In this document: piece by piece, positions 27,312-36,369 of the stretch
Numbering within the stretch: position 1 is the first letter of the stretch
How the letters are laid out: the number at the start of each line of letters is the position of its first letter
NCBI RefSeq assembly: GCF_003641205.1
Contig: NZ_CP032762.1
Location: 5,786,001-5,850,000, forward strand
Source: Rhodococcus sp. P1Y
Lineage (GTDB): Bacteria; Actinomycetota; Actinomycetes; Mycobacteriales; Mycobacteriaceae
Length of the DNA stretch: 64,000 nucleotides
Direction: 5' to 3'
Notes under the pieces: model-generated
The model's database searches: none
The model's input: only the letters and a program-made list of their open reading frames with translations
Told to the model about the DNA's origin: nothing
Program-made: the position numbers and the translations under genes

Positions 27312-28459
27312 CGGATCACCCTCGGCAATCCGAGACCGGAGGTCGCGATCAACTCGCGCATCACCTCGTTGACTCCACCGCCGAACGTGATGACGAGATT
27401 GCGTTTGACCTGCTTGTCCAGCCAGTCCATCAGCGTCGCGGTATCCGAATCGGCCGGATTTCCGTGCCGCCCCACCATCTCCTCGGCGATCCGCCCGATC
27501 CTTTGAATACGTTCGGTGGCAAAGACTTTGGTCGCCGAAGCATCGGCGATGTCGACCGATTCCGCAGCGGAGGACGCCACTTGCCAGTTGAGCAATTCGT
27601 TGATGCGGAAGGTCGCGTGGATCTCGCCGAGAGTCCGCTGGACGTCGGGTTCCTCGAGAAGCGCGTGCTGCTCGGCCCACCTCCGCAGTCGCACATACAG
27701 TCCCGCTATCCGACCGGCAGGGCCGAGCATGACCCGTTCGTGATTGAGCTGCGTGGTGATGAGCCGCCAGCCTGCGTTCTCCTCACCGACCAGCATGTCC
27801 ACAGGGACTCTGACGTCGTTGAAGTAGGTGGCGTTGACATGATGCGCGCCGTCGCACGTGATGATCGGCGTCCACGAATACCCTGGATCGCGCGTGTCGA
27901 CGATCAGCATCGAGATGCCGCGATGACGCGAATCCGGTGCTCCGGTACGAACTGCCAGCCAGATGTAGTCCGCGTCGTGACCGCCGGTGGTGAAGATCTT
28001 CTGTCCGTTGACGATGTACTCGTCGCCCTGTTTCACGGCCGTCGTACGGAGCGACGCGAGATCGGTACCGGCCTCGGGTTCGGTGTACCCGATCGCGAAG
28101 TGCACATCGCCCGAGAGGATCTTGGGTAGGAACATGTCCTTCTGTATTTCCGTGCCGAACTTCTGCAGCGTCGGCCCGACGGTTTGCAGTGTCACGGCGG
28201 GCAGCGGGACATCGGCGCGGGCAGCCTCGTTGACGAAGATCGACTGCTCGATGTCGCCGAAACCGTGGCCACCGAACTCCTTCGGCCAGCCGACCCCGAG
28301 CCAGCCGTCGGAACCCATTTTCTTGATGATCTTTCGATACGTCTCACCGTGACGCTCGGTCATCATGATGTCGGCGTCGTGTTCGCTGACGAGGTCGGCG
28401 AAGTAGTTGCGCAGCTCGGCTTGCAGTTTCAGTTGCTCTTCGGTCAGTTCGACGAACAT
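27308..28459 (-). CDS. chsE1: acyl-CoA dehydrogenase subunit ChsE1 (FadE29-like)
   Basis: A 383-residue acyl-CoA dehydrogenase. Together with ChsE2 it should form an alpha2beta2 FAD enzyme that dehydrogenates 3-oxo-4-pregnene-20-carboxyl-CoA. ACAD signatures include FAIGYTEPEAGTDLASLRTTA (positions 122-142; key YTEPEAGTDLASL), VNGQKIFTTGGHDADY and the C-terminal MVGRHGNPADSDTATLMDW region. The ATG lies inside the end of chsE2 (16-bp overlap). Gene order and length match M. tuberculosis fadE29. Confidence 0.9.
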   Translation of the reverse strand: MFVELTEEQLKLQAELRNYFADLVSEHDADIMMTERHGETYRKIIKKMGSDGWLGVGWPKEFGGHGFGDIEQSIFVNEAARADVPLPAVTLQTVGPTLQKFGTEIQKDMFLPKILSGDVHFAIGYTEPEAGTDLASLRTTAVKQGDEYIVNGQKIFTTGGHDADYIWLAVRTGAPDSRHRGISMLIVDTRDPGYSWTPIITCDGAHHVNATYFNDVRVPVDMLVGEENAGWRLITTQLNHERVMLGPAGRIAGLYVRLRRWAEQHALLEEPDVQRTLGEIHATFRINELLNWQVASSAAESVDIADASATKVFATERIQRIGRIAEEMVGRHGNPADSDTATLMDWLDKQVKRNLVITFGGGVNEVMRELIATSGLGLPRVIR

Positions 28460-29451
28460 GCTGCCCCCACGAGATCGAGCCGGTAAGACGACCCGCCGAC
28501 GAGGCGAGCGAGATCCTTTGCGGCAGAGTAATACCGGTGCATGGGATACGTGACGTCCACGCCGATCCCACCGTGCAAGTGATGACAGATCTGCATCGCG
28601 GCGGGAAGCTCGGCCGCGATCCAGTAGGCGAGGACATCCGAATCGTCGTCGGGGCGCCGATTGCCGGCCTGCCAGATTGCAGATACCGCTGCGACGTGAA
28701 TGGTCCTGGCGGTGACGTAGACGTCGGCGATCTCTCCTGCGACGGCTTGGAACGTCGCGAGCGGCTTGCCGAATTGATGTCGACTGGCGAGATGGGCTGC
28801 TGTCAGCTCCGCGGCGCCTGTCGCGAGACCGTCGGCGACGGCGCCGATCGCCGCGATCGCGACACGATACAGCGTCTCGATCTCCGCACTGATCAGTTTG
28901 CCTGGTGCCGAATCGAATTCGATCACATACTCGGGGTCTCCCGAAGACGACGGCGTTCGAGTCAGCTGCACTCCATCAGAGTGGGGGTCCACCAGCACGA
29001 CACCCCGAGATGTCGGCACGAGAACGAGGTGGGCCTGCTCGGCGTAGGGGACGGCGACCTTCGTACCCGTGACTCGCACACCGTCGCCGTCCGTCTCGGC
29101 CGCTGTAACGGGCACCCGAGGGAACGCTCTGCCCGGTTCCGCCAAAGCCGCGGTAAGAATCGATCCGGGCGGCACGCCTGCTGCTGCGTCCGGCGACAGC
29201 GTCGCGAGCGGAACCATACCGAACCCGATGGTGGCGAGGGCTGGTCCGACCGCGGCCGCCCGTGCAAGTTCAGTGAGCACAGCCGCCGCCTCCGGCAGAC
29301 CGAGTCCGTCGCCGCCTGCAGATTCGGGCAGCAGCATCGTCACCAACCCGGCATCGGACAGCGCCGCCCACAGATCCTCGGGCTGACGCGCCACCAACCC
29401 GGTGACCATGTCGGCAACGGTCGCCTGGGTCGAATCTCGTCCGAAATCCAC
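28444..29451 (-). CDS. chsE2: acyl-CoA dehydrogenase subunit ChsE2 (FadE28-like)
   Basis: A 335-residue, shortened acyl-CoA dehydrogenase, the partner of ChsE1. The N-terminal helical domain (DLWAALSDAGLVTMLLPESAGG) and C-terminal domain (SRHQFGKPLATFQAVAGEIAD; LHGGIGVDVTYPMHRYY) are present, while the middle is divergent, as in the M. tuberculosis FadE28. The GTG at 29451 gives a 335-residue product, close to the family's ~340. It heads the operon chsE2-chsE1-chsH2-chsH1-ltp2, with a perfect KstR box 37-50 bases upstream. Confidence 0.88.
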   Translation of the reverse strand: MDFGRDSTQATVADMVTGLVARQPEDLWAALSDAGLVTMLLPESAGGDGLGLPEAAAVLTELARAAAVGPALATIGFGMVPLATLSPDAAAGVPPGSILTAALAEPGRAFPRVPVTAAETDGDGVRVTGTKVAVPYAEQAHLVLVPTSRGVVLVDPHSDGVQLTRTPSSSGDPEYVIEFDSAPGKLISAEIETLYRVAIAAIGAVADGLATGAAELTAAHLASRHQFGKPLATFQAVAGEIADVYVTARTIHVAAVSAIWQAGNRRPDDDSDVLAYWIAAELPAAMQICHHLHGGIGVDVTYPMHRYYSAAKDLARLVGGSSYRLDLVGAACSSN

Positions 29452-29487
29452 GCCTGAACACCTGCCTCGACCTGAGATGAAAGTTGG

Positions 29488-29501
29488 TAGAACGTGTTCT
29501 A
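29488..29501. promoter_or_regulatory. KstR operator of the chsE2-ltp2 operon
   Basis: TAGAACGTGTTCTA is a perfect 14-bp palindrome matching the KstR consensus, 37 bases upstream of the chsE2 start. Confidence 0.9.
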
Positions 29502-29540
29502 TTTTTAACACCTTCGGCTGGGTTTCACCAGACCCGGGTC

Positions 29541-29580
29541 GTGCGTGCGTAGTTACCGCCGAACGTAAGTACGCGCGCAC
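29541..29580. repeat. CGTGCGTGCGTA hairpin repeat, locus 2
   Basis: Arms GTGCGTGCGTAGTTAC (29541-29556) and GTAAGTACGCGCGCAC (29565-29580) form a nearly perfect 16-bp stem with an 8-base loop. It sits between the KstR box of chsE2 and the stop of fadE34 (29588), i.e. at the fadE34 3' end. No T-run follows. Confidence 0.8.
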
Positions 29581-29587
29581 GGGCGCG

Positions 29588-31693
29588 TCAGCGCCTCGGC
29601 AACCCGAGAATCCTTTCAGCCGCGACCGTCAGCAAAATCTGCGACGTTCCACCCGCGATCGACAGGCACCGCGTCAGCAGCATTTCCTTCGCCAGCGGCC
29701 CGTCCACGGCGCCGGCGGGGCCCGACACCTCCAGCGCGAACTCGGCCAGATCCTGACGATGACGGACCCCCACCAACTTGCGTACCGAGGATTCGGCACC
29801 CGGGTCCTGCCCGCCGAGGCGTCGCAACGTCGATCGGAACTCGAGCAGCGATCCGACGAGAGCGTCGGCGACGAGACTTCCTAGACGTGCCTCGATTCCG
29901 CCGATTTCGCGGGTCTCTTCGACCACGTCCTCCAACGCCGACCCGAGCGTGGATCCGTTGCTCATCGCGACGCGCTCGTTGGCGAGCGTCGTGCGTGCCA
30001 GCTTCCAACCGTCGTTCTCGATACCGACGAGCCCGTCCTCGGGGACGAAGACCGCATCGAGGAACACCTCGTTGAACACAGCGTCACCGGTGATCTCGCG
30101 GAGTGGTTCCACGCGAATCCCCGGCGATCTCATGTCGACGAGAAAGTAGCTGATCCCCTTGTGTTTCGGTGCGTCGCGATCGGTCCGCGCCAGACAGATC
30201 GCCCAATCGGCCTCACGCGCGAGCGAGGTCCAAATCTTGTGTCCCTGCAGCGTCCACCCGCCGTCGACCTTCGTCGCCACCGTCCGCAGCGACGCCAGAT
30301 CCGACCCGGCTTCGGGCTCGCTGAAGAGTTGGCACCAGGTGATGTCGCCGCGCAACGTCGGGCCCGCGAAACGTTCGATCTGCTCGTGCGTTCCGTGCTC
30401 GAGAATGGTCGGCACCGCCCACCACCCGATCACCAGGTCCGGTGCAGCGAGGCCGGCTCGATGCAGTTCCTCGGCGTAGAGCAATTGCTCGGCGGCACTT
30501 GCGTCGCGGCCGTGCGGCCTCGGCCAATGCGGGGCAGCCAGTCCGGACTCGGCCAGCGCCGCCCGAGTGTCGCTGACGGACAACAGCTCGCGAACCTCGT
30601 CGCGAGCCCGGTGCCGGAGTTCCTCCGCATCGCCGAGATCCACGGTCAATTGTCTACGAACCCCGGCTCGGGTCAGTTCCGTCACGCGGGCTTGCCACGA
30701 CGCTGTGCCGCCCAGCAGCTGGCGCAACGACAACGCCCGTCGCAGGTACAGGTGCGCGTCGTGCTCCCAGGTGAACCCGATCCCACCGAGGATCTGAATA
30801 CAGTCCTTGGCTGTGTCGACGGCGGCATCGAGCGCAATCGCGCCTGCCACCGCCGCGGACAACGGAAATTCCTCGGGCGCCGAATCGGCCGCGACTGCGG
30901 CATCCCACGCCGACGCTCGAATCTTCTCGACCCGACACAGCATCTCCGCGGCCAGATGTTTGACCGCTTGGAAACTACCTATCGGCGCACCGAACTGCTC
31001 GCGGAACTTGGCGTGTTCGACGGCTGTCGACAAGCACCATCCGGCGATCCCCGCGGCTTCGGCGGCCGCGAGCGTGACGGCAAGGTCGCGGACCCCGGCA
31101 TCGGACAGCTGCAGAATGTCGCTCGCGTCGACGGTGACAGCATCCAGTGAGACCCGCGCGAGGGGAACACTTCGATCGACACCGACGACCGCCGCGATCT
31201 GCACCCCCGACGCGTCCGACGGCACGATGCACCATTCACCTTCCCGCCCTCTATCGAGCGGAAGCAGCAACGAGACTCCGTCCGCGGCTCCCTGCGCGAT
31301 CTCGACCGTGCCGTCGAGCCGGACCGCATCGCCCTCGGCTCTCGCCGCAACCGGCTCTCCCGACAGAGCGACCGCGCACGGCGACCCGTCCCACGGTATG
31401 CCGTTACGCCCGAGGAGGATCGCGGCCAGCGCCGTCGACAGGACAGGCCCACCCACCAGCCCCGCGCCCGTCTCCTCCAGCATCGACGCCAGGTCCGCGA
31501 CGCTTCCGCCTGCGCCGCCCGCGTCCTCGGCAACCGCGACCGAGAACAGCCCGATGTCGATGAGGGCCTGCCAGTGCGTCGCCCAGCTACCACACTCGTC
31601 ACCGCGTAATGTTTCGATCGGTCCCGCCGAGGAAACCCACGATCTGATCGATCGTTGGATATCGCGCTGATCCTCGGTCGTGGCAATTGTCAC
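29588..31693 (-). CDS. fadE34: fused acyl-CoA dehydrogenase FadE34 (ChsE3-like)
   Basis: A 701-residue protein made of two acyl-CoA dehydrogenase domains in tandem (about 1-350 and 360-701). The first holds EQFGAPIGSFQAVKHLAAEM and ILGGIGFTWEHDAHLYLRRA; the second holds WCQLFSEPEAGSDLASL, LQGHKIWTSLAREADW and a C-terminal GGTSQILLTVAAERILGLP. In M. tuberculosis the equivalent lies next to kstR (Rv3573c/Rv3574), as here, and acts on sterol-CoA side chains with a five-carbon chain. The start is a GTG 37 bases from the KstR box shared with kstR. Confidence 0.92.
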   Translation of the reverse strand: MTIATTEDQRDIQRSIRSWVSSAGPIETLRGDECGSWATHWQALIDIGLFSVAVAEDAGGAGGSVADLASMLEETGAGLVGGPVLSTALAAILLGRNGIPWDGSPCAVALSGEPVAARAEGDAVRLDGTVEIAQGAADGVSLLLPLDRGREGEWCIVPSDASGVQIAAVVGVDRSVPLARVSLDAVTVDASDILQLSDAGVRDLAVTLAAAEAAGIAGWCLSTAVEHAKFREQFGAPIGSFQAVKHLAAEMLCRVEKIRASAWDAAVAADSAPEEFPLSAAVAGAIALDAAVDTAKDCIQILGGIGFTWEHDAHLYLRRALSLRQLLGGTASWQARVTELTRAGVRRQLTVDLGDAEELRHRARDEVRELLSVSDTRAALAESGLAAPHWPRPHGRDASAAEQLLYAEELHRAGLAAPDLVIGWWAVPTILEHGTHEQIERFAGPTLRGDITWCQLFSEPEAGSDLASLRTVATKVDGGWTLQGHKIWTSLAREADWAICLARTDRDAPKHKGISYFLVDMRSPGIRVEPLREITGDAVFNEVFLDAVFVPEDGLVGIENDGWKLARTTLANERVAMSNGSTLGSALEDVVEETREIGGIEARLGSLVADALVGSLLEFRSTLRRLGGQDPGAESSVRKLVGVRHRQDLAEFALEVSGPAGAVDGPLAKEMLLTRCLSIAGGTSQILLTVAAERILGLPRR

Positions 31694-31729
31694 AATGGTT
31701 TCCCCAGTTCTCGTGATGACTTTTTCATC

Positions 31730-31743
31730 TAGAACGTGTTCTA
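31730..31743. promoter_or_regulatory. KstR operator between fadE34 and kstR
   Basis: TAGAACGTGTTCTA is a perfect palindrome identical to the box before chsE2. It lies 36 bases upstream of fadE34 and 44 bases upstream of kstR, consistent with autoregulation. Confidence 0.9.
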
Positions 31744-31787
31744 ATACGCTAGCTGGTCGCGAGTCAAGGTGGATAGGAATAACGTCG

Positions 31788-32462
31788 ATGACCTCATCAA
31801 CTCGGTCGGGGTCTGACGGCCCTCAGGACAACAACGGAGCGTCGGATCTCACGCCGCTGCGATCGGTCGGTGTGCTCACGGACGACGACCTGAGTTCCAA
31901 CGCTCAGCGTGAACGCCGCAAGCGAATCCTGGACTCGACTTTGGCCCTTGCGTCGAAGGGCGGATACGAAGCCGTCCAGATGCGCGCCGTTGCCGAACGG
32001 GCCGATGTCGCCGTCGGGACGCTGTACCGCTACTTCCCTTCCAAGGTGCACCTGCTCGTTTCCGCTCTTGCGAGGGAATTCGAGAAGATCGATTCCAGGC
32101 GCAAACTCCCGCCCGGCCAGACGCCACAGGAGCGCATGCACCTGATACTCGGACAGATCACACGTGCCATGCAACGTGACCCGCTACTCACCGAGGCAAT
32201 GACCCGCGCCTTCATGTTCGCCGACGCATCCGCCGCCGCCGAGGTCGATCAGGTCGGTCGTCTGATGGACCGGCTGTTCGCAAAGGCGATGAGCGACGGC
32301 GAGCCGACTGAGTTGCAGCTCAGCATCGCTCGCGTCATCAGTGATGTGTGGCTGTCGAATCTCGTCGCGTGGCTGACCCGGCGATCCTCCGCGACGGACG
32401 TCGCCGCACGCCTCGAACTGACCGTCGATCTTCTGCTCGGAGACTCCAAAGCTCTGGGGTGA
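31788..32462 (+). CDS. kstR: TetR-family repressor of cholesterol catabolism KstR
   Basis: A 224-residue TetR regulator nearly identical in its DNA-binding domain to M. tuberculosis KstR as I recall it. Residues ~40-90 include SSNAQRERRKRIL, AVQMRAVAERADVAVGTLYR and YFPSKVHLLVSAL. The C-terminal ligand domain has NPLLTEAMTRA-like DPLLTEAMTRAFMFADASAA and VISDVWLSNLVAWLTRR. It represses sterol genes until a CoA thioester of a sterol acid binds. The ATG at 31788 is chosen over an upstream frame that would run through the operator. Seven matching operators occur in this window. Confidence 0.95.
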   Translation: MTSSTRSGSDGPQDNNGASDLTPLRSVGVLTDDDLSSNAQRERRKRILDSTLALASKGGYEAVQMRAVAERADVAVGTLYRYFPSKVHLLVSALAREFEKIDSRRKLPPGQTPQERMHLILGQITRAMQRDPLLTEAMTRAFMFADASAAAEVDQVGRLMDRLFAKAMSDGEPTELQLSIARVISDVWLSNLVAWLTRRSSATDVAARLELTVDLLLGDSKALG

Positions 32463-32514
32463 CGCTCGGCGTCCGAGTGAGCCGGTTTCCTCTTCATCGC
32501 CTAGATTCTTTGAG

Positions 32515-35061
32515 GTGACTGCACAGGATCTACCGCTGGAACTTCGCCGCGCCCTCATCGGCGTTGCCAGGACCCCCCGACTGCTCGTCACCTCCGACTA
32601 CGACGGGACGATGGCTCCCATCGTCTCCGATCCGTTGAAGGCGTTTCCGCACGCCGAGGCAGTGAGCGCGATGCGCGGTCTGGCGACGCTCGCTGGAACC
32701 ACCGCCGCCGTCATCTCCGGTCGTGCCCTCCGTGACCTCGCGACGCTGTCGCGCCTACCTGCCGAAGTGCAACTGGTCGGAAGCCACGGCAGCGAGTTCG
32801 ATGTCGGCTTCATCCATGCCATCGACGACAAAGCCAAGAAGCTGCTCGCCGACATCTCCACCGAGATGGAGTCGATTGCCAGTAGGTTCCCTGGCGTCGG
32901 GGTGGAAGTGAAGCCCGCGAGCGCTGCGCTTCACGTACGCAACGCCGAACCCGGCGACGCGGAACGCGCGTTGAACGCCGTCCGCGAAGGTGTTGCTCTC
33001 CGCGATGGCGTGCAGGTCACCGAAGGTAAGTCGGTCATCGAACTCGCCGTCATCGTCACCGACAAGGGCGTTGCTCTCGACATACTTCGTCACCAGGAAG
33101 GTGCGACGGCCGCCGTGTTCTTCGGTGACGACACCACCGACGAGAAGGCGTTCGCTCGCCTCCACGGTCCCGACATCGGCGTCAAGGTCGGTGCTGGAGA
33201 CAGCGCGGCCGAATTTCGTATCGAGAGCACCGAGCAGGTCGCCCTGGCTCTGGCGTTCCTGCTCGAGGAGCGTCGCCAGTGGCTGTCCGGCGCCGACGCG
33301 CCCCGAATCGAGCGCTTGACGATGCTGGCTAGCCCCAACGCCGTCGCACTCGTGACGCCGGACGCGAACATGACCTGGCTGTGCCATCCAGAACCTGACT
33401 CCGCAGCGATCTTCGCGCACCTGCTCGGCGGCAACGAGGCAGGCCACTTCAGCGTCGGCCCGACCCGGGCCGCGCTGCCGTTGAGTCAGCAGTATGTCGA
33501 CGGGACCATGACCGTGCAGACGAAGTGGTCGAGCCTGCAGGTCACCGACTACCTCCCGCACGACGTGCCGGACGGTCAGACGTCGCTGACCCGCGTCATC
33601 ACAGGCAAGGCGACCGCCGTGATCACGTTCGCGCCGAGGCCGGAGTTCGGCAAGGTGTGGGTACGGCTCGAGCCGGAGGCCGACGGTCTGCGCATCTACG
33701 GCACCGCCGACCCGATGGTGCTGCGCAGTCCTGGCGTGCGGTGGAATGTCGTGTCCGACGGGGCTCAGCAAACCGCGCACGCGGAGGTGGACCCGTCGAC
33801 GAGTCCCATTGTTCTCGAACTGCGTTTGGGCACGGACGATCTCGGACCTTCCGAAGTGCCCGAGGAGGAGCGGCGTCGACACGCTGAGACCTACTGGAAG
33901 GACTGGGCCGACGGCCTCACCCTGCCCCCACTCAAGCGAGACCTGATGAAGCGTTCGGCGCTGACTCTCCGAGGACTGGTCCACGCCGCCTCCGGTTCCA
34001 TCATGGCCGCAGCAACCACGTCGCTTCCCGAGGAAATCGGTGGCGTCAGGAACTGGGACTACCGATACTGCTGGCTCCGCGACGCGGCACTGACGGCGTC
34101 GGCTCTGGTCAACGTAGGCTCGACGGTCGAAGCCGAGAACTACCTATCCTGGATTCACAATGTGCTGCAATCGGTTCCAGGTCCCGAGCGCCTGCACCCG
34201 CTGTACACAATCTGGGGCCTCGGCCTGCCGCCCGAGGCCGTCATCGACGAACTCCCCGGCTATGCCGGTTCCCGGCCGGTGCGCGTCGGGAATGCGGCGA
34301 ACCAGCAGGTCCAGCTCGACGTGTTCGGGCCGATCGTCGACCTGATCTCTTCGCTAGCGCACGCACGCCAGGCGAAGGGGCTCCACGGCAAAGATGCTCT
34401 GTCCGAGGATGATTGGTCACTCGTTCGCTCGATGGTCGAAGCCGTCGAGCGCCGCTGGTCCGAACCCGATCACGGCATCTGGGAGATCCGCGGCAACCCT
34501 CGTCACCACGTGTACTCGAAGGTGATGGGGTGGATGACGATCGACCGCGCGCTCACCCTGGCGTCGACTTTCGGTCGCGAGACCGAACCCGGTTGGGAAA
34601 CACTGCGTTCGACGATCCACGCCGAAGTCCTCGACCAAGGCTGGAACGAGGAAGTGCAGTCCTACACCGCCGCATACGACGGCACCGATCTCGACGCGGC
34701 AACCTTGCACATCGGACTGTCCGGCTTGATCGACCCCGAAGATCCACGGTTCGCAGCGACCGTCACCGCAACCGAGGCCGAACTACGCAGCGGATCGACG
34801 GTGTATCGCTACCACCACGACGACGGCCTGCCCGGCGGGGAGGGCGGATTCCACCTCTGTGCCGCCTGGCTCGTCGAGGCATACCTGCTGACCGGCCAAC
34901 GCTCCGAGGCCGAAGCACTGTTCGCACAGCTCATCAGCGCAGCCGGTCCAACCGGACTGCTCAGCGAGGAGTACGACCCCGTCGCCGAACGTTCCCTCGG
35001 CAACCACCCACAGGCCTACAGTCACCTCGGGCTGCTCAGGTGTGCGGCGTTGCTGAGCTGA
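32515..35061 (+). CDS. trehalose-6-phosphate phosphatase fused to GH15 glucoamylase/trehalase
   Basis: An 848-residue two-enzyme fusion. Residues ~20-240 are a HAD phosphatase of the OtsB type: SDYDGTMAPI (nucleophile Asp), VISGR, EGKSVIEL and FFGDDTTDEKAF. Residues ~260-848 are a GH15 catalytic module with an N-terminal beta-sandwich, then NWDYRYCWLRDAALTASAL, WEIRG (probable acid Glu) and SEEYDPVAERSLGNHPQAYS (probable base Glu). GH15 enzymes of actinobacteria include trehalases, so the protein could make and then split trehalose. The start is a GTG without a strong ribosome site. It is convergent with the LacI gene, with a repeat between them. Confidence 0.88.
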   Translation: MTAQDLPLELRRALIGVARTPRLLVTSDYDGTMAPIVSDPLKAFPHAEAVSAMRGLATLAGTTAAVISGRALRDLATLSRLPAEVQLVGSHGSEFDVGFIHAIDDKAKKLLADISTEMESIASRFPGVGVEVKPASAALHVRNAEPGDAERALNAVREGVALRDGVQVTEGKSVIELAVIVTDKGVALDILRHQEGATAAVFFGDDTTDEKAFARLHGPDIGVKVGAGDSAAEFRIESTEQVALALAFLLEERRQWLSGADAPRIERLTMLASPNAVALVTPDANMTWLCHPEPDSAAIFAHLLGGNEAGHFSVGPTRAALPLSQQYVDGTMTVQTKWSSLQVTDYLPHDVPDGQTSLTRVITGKATAVITFAPRPEFGKVWVRLEPEADGLRIYGTADPMVLRSPGVRWNVVSDGAQQTAHAEVDPSTSPIVLELRLGTDDLGPSEVPEEERRRHAETYWKDWADGLTLPPLKRDLMKRSALTLRGLVHAASGSIMAAATTSLPEEIGGVRNWDYRYCWLRDAALTASALVNVGSTVEAENYLSWIHNVLQSVPGPERLHPLYTIWGLGLPPEAVIDELPGYAGSRPVRVGNAANQQVQLDVFGPIVDLISSLAHARQAKGLHGKDALSEDDWSLVRSMVEAVERRWSEPDHGIWEIRGNPRHHVYSKVMGWMTIDRALTLASTFGRETEPGWETLRSTIHAEVLDQGWNEEVQSYTAAYDGTDLDAATLHIGLSGLIDPEDPRFAATVTATEAELRSGSTVYRYHHDDGLPGGEGGFHLCAAWLVEAYLLTGQRSEAEALFAQLISAAGPTGLLSEEYDPVAERSLGNHPQAYSHLGLLRCAALLS

Positions 35062-35070
35062 CCGGCCTCG

Positions 35071-35125
35071 GATCGCTCGAATGGTCCATTCATACGGTCA
35101 GATAGCTACTCGGGTCCATTCAAGC
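35071..35125. repeat. GCTTGAATGG hairpin repeat, copy 1 (inverted)
   Basis: A ~55-bp element lying between two convergent genes. It has the core palindrome GAATGGTCCATTC at 35079-35091, the internal CATACGGTCAGATAG and a terminal GGGTCCATTCAAGC. It is the reverse complement of the copies at 57.5-57.7 kb. Confidence 0.8.
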
Positions 35126-35140
35126 GGAAGGGGCGGCGGC

Positions 35141-36232
35141 TCACCCGGCCGGCGGCGGACCCGCCGTACGCCCCTTGACCAGTTCGGTGGGTAGGAATTC
35201 CGTCGACACGACGCCCGACCGCGAGGTGGACATCAGCAGAGCGCCCGCGCGCCTGCCCTTTTCCTCCGCGTCCTGACGGACGGTGGTGAGGTTGTCACGG
35301 ATGGCACCCTCGACGCCATCGAAACCGGTGACCGTCAGCTGACCTGGAACGTCGATGCCGGTAACCTTGGCGAAGTTCAAGGCACCGAGTGCAAGTACGT
35401 CGGTGGTGCAGAGCATGGCCGTGGTCTCTCGGTTCGCTTGCAGCGCTTGGGCAGCCGCGGAGTGGCCGGATCTGGTGGTGTGCTCGAACCGTTCGACGAC
35501 CGTCAAGGTCTCCGGGTCGAGCCCAGCGTCCGCCATCGCATCCTTGACGCCCGCAATGCGTTCGCGTTGGACGTGAAAGTGACTGTCCGCAAGCCTTCCC
35601 GGCGGTACGACGCCATCGCGTCGGTCACGTCCGAGCCGCATGCACAGCACTGCGATGTGCTTGTGACCGAGCGTGATCACCTGGTCGGCAATGAGTTTCA
35701 TCGCGGCACGGTCGTCGATGGCGACGAGGGCAGCTTCCGGCACACCTCGTGGTTGATCGCAGATGACGATCGGCAGGTGCCGCTCGCGCACCGCTTGGAG
35801 GTACGGGTCGTCGTCGGCGACGGAGTAGACGACGAACGCGTCGACTCCTGCCTGCTGGACGACGGCTGCAGCCGCGGTGTCGTCGCGATCGGGGCCCGCG
35901 GGTATCAACAGAAGGCCTTGTCCGGCTGCTTCGCACGATTCGGCCAGGCCTGCGAGGAACGCCATGGCGGCGGGGTCACGGAAGGAATAGCTGAGAGCCT
36001 CGGTCAGCACGAGACCGACCGCACCTGCCTTGCGAGTGCGCAACGACCGTGCAACCGGGTCGGGCCCGGCGTAGCCGCGACGCTTGGCTGCCATGAGCAC
36101 TCGCTCGCGCAGTTCCGGGGACAGCTGGTCAGGACGGTTGTACGCGTTCGACACCGTGGTGCGCGACACCTTCAACTCGGCGGCGATCGACGCCAACGTT
36201 GCCGGGCGCCTCGGCTCCCTCGACCTGGACAT
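35141..36232 (-). CDS. LacI-family transcriptional regulator
   Basis: A 363-residue LacI/GalR regulator. The N-terminal helix-turn-helix and hinge are ATLASIAAELKVSRTTVSNA (12-31) followed by YNRPDQLS; a periplasmic-binding-like sugar domain follows (GAVGLVLTEALSYSFRDP; VVICDQPRG; TVTGFDGVEG). In M. tuberculosis a LacI-type gene (Rv3575c) also follows kstR, so position is conserved although trehalase-like and zinc-transport genes have been added here. The effector is unknown; the neighbouring trehalose-linked enzyme makes a disaccharide plausible. Confidence 0.88.
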   Translation of the reverse strand: MSRSREPRRPATLASIAAELKVSRTTVSNAYNRPDQLSPELRERVLMAAKRRGYAGPDPVARSLRTRKAGAVGLVLTEALSYSFRDPAAMAFLAGLAESCEAAGQGLLLIPAGPDRDDTAAAAVVQQAGVDAFVVYSVADDDPYLQAVRERHLPIVICDQPRGVPEAALVAIDDRAAMKLIADQVITLGHKHIAVLCMRLGRDRRDGVVPPGRLADSHFHVQRERIAGVKDAMADAGLDPETLTVVERFEHTTRSGHSAAAQALQANRETTAMLCTTDVLALGALNFAKVTGIDVPGQLTVTGFDGVEGAIRDNLTTVRQDAEEKGRRAGALLMSTSRSGVVSTEFLPTELVKGRTAGPPPAG

Positions 36233-36320
36233 ACTCGGACGTTAGTCGCAAACCGGGTCCCAGTGAAAATCGAGGAGCCGATGCCCGATTCGATCCGTGA
36301 CCAGGAAATAGCTAGAGTAC

Positions 36321-36336
36321 AACGGTAACGGTTTCC
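36321..36336. promoter_or_regulatory. possible operator in the LacI-znuA divergent region
   Basis: AACGGTAACGGTTTCC combines a direct repeat of AACGGT with an imperfect palindrome GGTAAC-G-GTTTCC. It lies 34 bases upstream of znuA and about 90 bases upstream of the LacI gene. It could serve either a LacI-type autoregulator or a zinc regulator; the match to Zur boxes is weak. Confidence 0.35.
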
Positions 36337-36369
36337 AATTGCATCTAGATTTCTTCCAGGAGCACCCCC

